Origin: Tubulanus polymorphus
Taxonomy: Eukaryota; Nemertea; Palaeonemertea; Tubulaniformes; Tubulanidae
DNA: 64,000 nt
Direction: 5' to 3'
NCBI RefSeq assembly: GCF_964204645.1
Contig: NC_134033.1
Coordinates: 8,964,231 to 9,028,230, forward strand
The translations under genes and the position numbers were made by a program. Shown one piece after another: positions 53,801 to 62,800 of the stretch. The notes below the pieces were generated by a model. That model saw only the letters and a list, made by a program, of their open reading frames with translations. It ran no database searches and was not told the DNA's origin. Each line of letters begins with the position of its first letter. Within the stretch, counting starts at the first letter, position 1.

Positions 53801-56800
53801 GCCGTCCTGGACAAGCTCACATTTTATTCACATTCACTTAATGTGAATTCAAATGTCATGACACTCTGCTATACCTGTTTGTCCATCTACCCACACACAT
53901 GTGTTTAGAGCTTAATATTACAAATACTAGATAGAGAATTCACATTCATAAAGGATTGAGGCCCGGGATATTGTTATATTCATTTTCATTTCCGTAATAT
54001 GTATGGCAAAGTAAGGGCATCGATCCCTTACTGATATTTTTTCATCTTGAAATATTTTGCTCGTGTGTTGTGGTTATTTGCATTTTGGACAAATGTCGGC
54101 TAGACGTCAAAGTAGGATAACTGGGTCAAATGTACCCCAGAACCAGCTATTAACTGTTATCCCTGTAGTTTCTCAACGCAGGGGCTCCATCCGTAAGTTA
54201 GTTTTTTTCTAGTCAAATTGCAATGGTCTTAATTCATCTTAAAACTCGTTTGAGTTGTTCCTTTGGATATAGTGTTGGTTACCTGTGATTCTTGAGGATA
54301 TTTTATCCGCTGGCGATGGGTTAAAACTCATTTTTAAACTTCATATCAATTTAAGATTTAATCTTTTTTGTGAAACTGGTTTGAAACGTAAACAAGTTAA
54401 ATCGATTTAATTGATTTAATTTTAATCAATTTAAGGAATTTAATCTATTTTGTGAAACTTGGTCTTGAATGTATTTCATATAGATTAAATCTACAGATAG
54501 GTACAATAAATCTAATGTATCTTACATTTCTAATATTATATTTGTCAACTTGAGTAAGTAAATGCTTGCAAATGGCTTAAAATGGTGGCCATATTGCGCT
54601 TAAAAAACTTTCATAATCGACTTGTTTTGAAAAATATATTGTTGCTATACAATTTGCACATTACTGTGAGTAGGTAGTTCTTATAGCGGATATGAGTCCT
54701 CTTAGGGCTATAGAATATTGATTTATTCAATTTTTTTCAGATAAGCTGAAGGGTAAGAAGCGCGATGGTACTCCAGATAAAACTACTACAACTCCAAACC
54801 CATCACAAGATTTACTTGAGGAACATTCTTTACCAATGAAAAATGTCATTTACAATGAAGAAATTGCCAGCTTACAAATCAAAGAAGAAGATTTAGCGAA
54901 GGTTGTTTTATCGAATCTTTATTTTTGGCCGCTCTTAAAGCATACTGTTCAGAGTTTAAATCCAGCATGATAATTAGTAAATACTGGTAATCACAATTTT
55001 AATGAATCGTTGTTGTCATTGAAGTCATTGAGAATGGAAAGCTGTTATTGCTAGTAAGTATGTTACTGTTAGTAACTATGTATACAATGATTATTTCATT
55101 GAATTGAATTGAATTTAAATGAATCATGGAAAATGTTATCATTGATATACTGCCGATCCAAGGGGTGTCCCCGCTCGTGCCTCTTATGGTAGGTCTATGC
55201 CAATTGCCATATCAATCCATATAACCACTGAGAAGCATTTGTCTTGTTTGTACAAGGCCCAAGTTCAATCCTTGTTAGGGGCCGTGCATAAAGTACGTAC
55301 GTCCGTAGGGGGGGTTCTTAAAACCGTACAAAAGTGTACAGGGGGAGGGGAGGGGTCAGCTAAAAACGTACATACTTTCCAAGGGGGAGGGTTAATATTA
55401 ATAGTACGTACTTTGTGCACGAAACATATGTCTGTGGGTAAACCTGTCTTCCTTTAATGTATAGCAAACACTGCCTTAATTGCGAAACAGGTCTCCCTGG
55501 GTTTGTTGCATTCAATATATTACATTTGGATCTCGGGAATTCCCCACTTTCAGTCTTTCATTTCGTCGCCATGGAAGATCGTTGATCAACGTCAGCAGGA
55601 ACTCTGTTGAATCAGGGTGGATTTTGCCTTCTTTAAACCATTATTCCTGAAAATTCTGTTTTACTGGGGGGGGGGGGTTACCCCTAAAAGTATGTACGCA
55701 AGGGGGGGTTATAAAAAAACCTACAATGAGCGTACAAGGGGGGAGGGGGGGTTAAAAATACCCGGAAGTCAAGCGTACGTACTTTATGCACGGCCCCCTT
55801 ATCCTACAAAGTTTAGAAAACCAAATCGAAGATGACCTACTGGCAGCCATATTATGGTCTAATGCCATCTAAGATGGCTGCTGACAATCAGCCTTATTGG
55901 GTCCTGGTAAAGGACAGTTTGGCAAGTTAATCCATGCAGTTAACTTCAAATAAACTTCAGATAAATGACCTACGTAGCTCCATCAACTCTTTGCCTGCCA
56001 AACATCGCACAGCACTAGTTAATTTAATACCTTTGTCAGTCATTCTATGCAGTCTGCTAGTGACGTCATCTATTGAAATGGTGGCTCAAAGGGCATATTT
56101 CCGTCAAATGCACCCTCTGCACTGGTGATTGCTACATTCTGTATTACTCTCAGAAGAAAAACTTCTAATTTGACCTGAAAAAGCAAGACCACATGAACAA
56201 AATAAAATCAATTTGATGAAGATATCTCTTCTAGGATGGATGACATCCAAGCTGTCTGTCCAGCAGCCAATTTGGATTCTGAAATGGACATTATAGATTG
56301 TGACGACCAAGTTATTCCATACAGTGACTTCAAATTTGATATGAATGATCAATATGACTAGTATATTAGCTGATTAAATTATGTTCTTATGTCATCTAAG
56401 ATGGTCACTCAGTGGCCATATTTGATTCTGCTAAAGGTCATATTGGGCTTTGATGACTAATTGTCTATATTATATGTACAGATTCGGGAGCCACGTCCAC
56501 CATCTACAGACAGGAAATGTCCAGCCCCACAGCAGTATACTGTGCGTAAACTTAAACCAGTTTCAGAATGGGATCTACCCAAACCTAAAACGTGAGTTAT
56601 AATGATGAAAGTTTCAATATTTTTCCCAGTCTTCATTCTGTGTTTGACCCCAACTCTGGTAAACTTTGATCAGTCCCAATTTTGCTGCATAAGTCAGAGT
56701 GGACTTTAGTATCAAACTCCTATTATTTTTTGATGCATATAGTGGAGTTTTACCTGTCTTGATTTCCATAGTATTTTTAATTTGATGCTGATAGTATTCA

Positions 56801-59800
56801 CGTTTTGAAACAAGCACCACCTGATGCCCCTGTTAAACCAATTGACCTGTCGAATATCGGAGGTCCAAGACTCGATGCTGAGGGTGAGGTTGTTAGTCAC
56901 AGTATTCTTGGAAACGTTGATGAATTCATGCATGAAGCTGTGAAACGTGGACATGTTGAGGTAAAATTAAAATGGTTCATGAAGATTTTTTTCTTATGTA
57001 ATCACCTATAAATCAACCCCTTTTCTTTGGGCAATCACCTATAATATATGCTATGAAAATACCAGATAATCCTTGAAATGAATTTAGATTTGTAATTTGA
57101 AGCTCATGACAGAATCTACACAAACATGTAGAAATTTCAAAAATGGTGAAAGATTCTACCATTAATCTTGCCAATCCCAAGTGGACTATCATTCGCGGCC
57201 ATTCATCCCAAAACTGATCTTATAATCATGTATGAATCCTCGCTCCCTGGATGGGTCGGCTAGGGTTGGGCTTTATCAGGACGCCATCTGGTTAGAATCT
57301 GCTGAGGAAGGGTGTGTCTACTCGACAGTGGTTTGCAGCATGGGAGACTGTTAGTGATGTCATCAGATTGACTCTGTAAGGAATGATGTACAATTGGAAA
57401 ATAATCATACTAACTTTCATTTTATCATAGAACATACCTCTGCCCCAGTCTCAGGCCAGCTCCGAGAGTCAGCTTACTGTGAAATATGAGAAGAAAAAGA
57501 AGGTTCAGCTGAGAGCAGCACCACCTATGTTAAACATGAACGAAAGCAATGCTTTGAAAAACTGGCGAGCGAAAATGTTAGAACGTAAACGTCAACAGGG
57601 CTACATTTCTAGTATGTTGCACCAGAAATTCAATTCTAAATTCTTAAGATATTTAAAAATCATGCTTAAAACTGCGTGCAACTTAGCTGCCCTTTACTCA
57701 AAACCTGAATTTGACTAAAATAGATTGAGCGCATGGTTTGTGATGCCACAAACTGAACGTGTGCTGAATGTGAACTCCACATAGGGTTGGTTTGTGGTTT
57801 TGAGAAAATGCCACTACACTGGATGTTTGCTTTTTATGCCCCGGTCTCAACTTTAGCTGATTTAACTACGTCGGTGACATTAACAGCGTAGCGGCAGCAA
57901 TTTTGTGTACTGGTTTTTTCAAAATTTGTTACACAACTAGGGCATCACTTTGGGCAGAACCCTATTGTAAAATTGGGTCCATTCGATTCAATTTATGGTC
58001 ACCAGGGCGCGACATGAAAAACAACTTAGTCTAGAGGCCGCAATTGTTCACCACTTTTTCTTTTTTAACTTGGTACACGAGTAGGGCATCACTTGGGGCA
58101 GAACCCTATTTTAATTGATTTGATGCGATTCAAATTATGGCCACCAGGGGAAAACAGCCTGGAGGCTGCAACTGTTGATCAATTTTGTTAACGTCGTAAA
58201 GATGTTGTCTAATATCATTCTTATAGAAATAATTGTGGCCACGATATTTCCAATGCATTTACCAACACAAAAATAAATCTCAACTGTGTAAATGTGTGTA
58301 TACAAGCAATGAATTTTTAACTCAGTAAACTTAAAAAGAATTGAAATTTTATGCAGCGTGAGCCTTGCACCCTGCGCTGTGTCTGGAGCGCTTTTCCATC
58401 ATTAACACTCCACTCACTTTTAATTGCCTGCCATTTTTAGCCTCTTTGACTTAAGTTCCATCGGGCTTGGATGGCATTCACTTTTCACTTGTTCATTCAT
58501 CAACGAAATCAATCATTTTGGAAGGGTTGAGGGGTTTAATCTTGATTTTTGGTTTATACATGTATTAACCTTAAAATCTGCAGCCAAAAACCTGGCTTGG
58601 AATCAAGATGGCTGACTGGTGCCCATTATTGTCAGCCAAAATCAGCGCATTTTAGACATCATTTAGGTTTTTGAGGGAAATTTTGAATATCAGGCCACAC
58701 CAAGAAATCCTTGTTTCTCGGGCGGGGCAATCACCAAAATGAGTAGGTAGGTACACGTTGTTTGAGCACCTCTCTACCATTTCCAGAGTCAAATGTTGAA
58801 TCTGATGTAATGAAATATTTTCATGTTGATCTCAGTGCCGACATCACGATTTGATTAATAATAAAAAAAATTTTTACGAGAATGGAAAGCTTTGCAGTCA
58901 AGTTGGCCACATACACATTTTTTGAAAGACGTTATTTCATCTATAATTTGAAATAGGGCCGGTAAGCACTTTGTATTTATTTCACAAATAATATTTAAAA
59001 AGACGAAATATCGGGTTGGTCGGGCCAGAGAAACAGGGTTTTCTTGCATGTTTTTCAACTGAAATCATTTGCAAAATTATAGCTCATAACGTATTCTGTG
59101 ATCGTGGTGAGTTTCAAGGTCATTCGTTTCTGTAAATGTTCACCAGGGACATTTGAATATTGAAATTGTCAGATTGATGAGCATTGTGGCGTCCCTGGAC
59201 CCTTAATTCTTAAACTTGGAAGGTGTTATGGGGAAGGTCGGGTGAATACATTCATTGAAAATTAAGTTTCTCGATCTTCCAATATGGCTGCAATAGCAAA
59301 CATTTTGAGCTTCTTGTTGGTGCTGTATTCTCTAAAATTTACATGCAATTTCCTTGAACACTGTAGTTATGATTCGATCCATGGATTACAGCTATCAAAA
59401 TGCCGATTTCTCTTTTTTCAAATGGTCACCAAGGCGGACATCTTGGAATTTCTCGTTAGTGCTGTACATACTTCAAATAAAGTGCAACTTCTTTTCAACT
59501 TGGTAGATGTAATGGGGTCGGTCAACTAATAACACCTTAATTGGAAATAAAGTTTCTGGATCTGATTTTGAATTACTGGAATTTTCTTGAAAGTTGGTAG
59601 CTATCAATAGCTATGAAGTCCATGGATTACATCAACGAATATTTAGCTTTCTCACTATCCCAAAATAGCAACCTAGGCAGAGACCTTGAATTTCTCATTA
59701 GCGCTCTGTAAAATAGAATTTAGACTTGATAGATTTAATGGGGTAAGTTGCTCTTCCAATATGGCCACCACAGTTAACATTTTGAATCTCTTAACAGTGC

Positions 59801-62800
59801 TCTAGACACTACAAATAATTGGCGATTTTCTTGAAAGTTGGTAGGTATAATGTGCTAAGTGCATGGATTGCACCTATTGAAAATCAGCTATTTTGCTGTC
59901 CCAAAATGACCGCCAAGATGGACAACTTAAACTTCTTGTTAGTACTAAACACATAAAGTAACTTGCAATTCTCTTGAAACTTAGAATTTACGATTGGCTA
60001 TGTCCATGGTTTATACCTGCTGAAAATACAGTTGCTCGCCCTTTTAAAATACCACAATATTTTGATCATACCAGTGCGACACAAATAGTGTTCCACATCT
60101 TTCTAGTTTGCTAGTGTTCTGAAGTCAACTAGGCCTATTATCAAAAAATAATTTTGTAATAATAGAAGTGATTGGATAAGGTTGCATGCCAGGCGTCTTT
60201 GATTGTGTATAGCTTGTTTTCGTATACTTTAACACATGGTTTCATGTATGTTAGGTGCATGTTTTGTTGCATGTTGCATGTTATTACAGGATTGTTACAG
60301 AAACCAGCTGAATCACTGGTGATGAATCGAGGTGATTCTTATCGAAAAGTCGAAGAAGAGCGATACCTTATTGATCGTACTATACCAGCCATAGATTATG
60401 GGAAGGGATGTAAGTTTTGAATCAGCGTAAAAATTAACATCTTAACCCTTTCAGTGCTGACTAATCAATACCCTATAGTGCTGGGGAGATAATTTGAAAA
60501 TTTTGAAAAATTCCACCGTAGTATGTTGAATAACCAGAATACCACTATAGTGCGTATACACCGCTGTGTGGTATATCGTTAGTTAGTAATATTGCACTAT
60601 GTTTGACAGGTGCTGCCATCTTTCAATAGAGATAAAAACTAATTACTAATTTCATCAATACACCGCAATGCGGTGTACTAGCAAAATCCATCACCGATTC
60701 ATACACCGCACTGCAGTGTAGATGCACTGAAAGGGTTAACTCTGAACCTTTCTATGCCACACTTTTCTGGGATGAGTTATAAACAAAGGCCTACTTCGAT
60801 TACTAAAGAGCACAACTTCAGATAGAACACTAATGAGCACAACATAAGATAGAAGAACCTTCTTTATGTTTCATTCTTGGAGAATCAATCACATGTGGAA
60901 CATGTTTAATCTAAACACTATCACAGGCACCTTCGATGAATACGTAGATCTGTTTCACCAATAAACAATCATGAGTAGAATTGAAATTGAATTTGATTGG
61001 TTTTTGTGAATTAATGAATCGCTGGTTACCTTGATACACTTGAAAGGGGCTGATAGCGAAATCTTGTGTATCTAATCACGATAGAACTAGCTACCAAATG
61101 TGGATTACAACTCAAAGTTGTATCTTAGCCCACTTCAGGCTTTAGTCCCAGTAGTACTCATTGAGATTATCAAACCAGGACCTTTTGTCCTCTAGTTTGA
61201 TCCATCAATTATAATACAATTGGTGGTCAACTTTCTCTCATAAGTCATCATTCATTATTGTGGAAAAAGGATTTTTAGAAAGTATCAATAGGTTTTAACT
61301 ATAGTCTTGATCATAGTTTGTAGCATTATAATACAATTCATCTTCTCACGTGGAATTGGAGTTACCTAGTTATTCGTTCGCTCCCAAGAGGGGTAGCCAA
61401 ATATTTGACTGTGTACAATTTTTCCTGTTATCTGATACATGTACATATTTTCTAACCACAATCAATTACAAATTTGTACCTCATGACATGCTCTATGATT
61501 GTGATAAGGTTCAAGACGATTGAAACCTTTTAAAGGCACATGTAGAAGAGGATTCCAGGCTATCTGAAATTCTTTTCTGGGAAAAGTTCTTGTGCGATTA
61601 CTGAAAGAATCAGTCAAAAACTTGAGCATGAGATGTCGATCCTACCTCCTTTGTCTTCTTGTCGATCCATTTAAATTGAAATATTTAAGTATCTGTGATT
61701 TTTTTGCAGACCGCGTTGGTAGTGAATTTTGGAACCAACAGGAATGTATTGGTGATGATTTGACTGGGATACAGTGAGTGATACTTTGGAAATCAATCTA
61801 TGATAATTTTGTATCTAAATAATTTTCAGTAATTTCTTCAATCAAACTGAGTCTAGACCTTAGAACTGGATCTAATATCTTGAATATTAGAGAAAACTCA
61901 ATTAGCTATAATTTTCATGGCAATTCAATATAGCTTTCTCTTTCTGACAGTATGACTTTGAGGCAGACAGACAAAGGTTACCCACCCCCTATTGAACATG
62001 TTGGAGTACCAATAACTGTGAAGGAAGAAAAAGGTTTGTTTTCTTGTAGTAAACTACAGTTAATCCCATATTGTATTCAGTAACCAGTTCTGGGTTGAGT
62101 TTTGATTTTAAATGAATGAACTAATTCTAACACCAGTCAAACTTGACATGTTCACTGCCACTATATCTGGTTCCACAGTAGCCTCCTGGATCCTGCTGGT
62201 TCCACAGTAGCCTCCCGGGACCCGCAAGTTCCACAGAAGTAACATAACTCAATGCGTCGGGCGTTCGTCGGAGATCGTTGCATTTTCGTTTTTGATGAAA
62301 TGAAATAGAAACGCGAATCAAACTAGTTACTACCGCGGTTCAAATTCAACGCGTCTGGCGCACGCACATCGAATGCACATACGTATTAACAGTAGCTCCC
62401 TTCTTTTCAAGTGCAACTTCTTGTGTTTGGATGACTACATGGTAAAATACATGCAGTAACATTATAAATGCCTAATAGGAGCGTTTGAAGTTTCGTCGCA
62501 CCCACCCATAAGTGTTCAGCGAAACGTGTAATCCTGAAATGGATATTCGTCCCTAAAGGTGTTAGGTTTCTTCTAGGCTGTACCATAGCTGATAATCTTA
62601 AAAAAAGACTTTAGGCTTGATTTCTAAATATTTTAACTGACAGAATTGCTGAAAACTCAGGGAGTAAAAAGAGTGTGTTTGTGTACTTTATTTTTTAAAA
62701 GAGTCAAATGGAACACTCATTCAACCTAAAATTATATTACAAGTATTGTTCATGAAAGATGTATATAAAGCTGATGCTAAAGGATTAAAGAAAGATGTAT

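Noticed and set aside
62127-62321. 64-codon minus-strand frame
   Set aside because: It is read through a minisatellite and has no homology I recognise.
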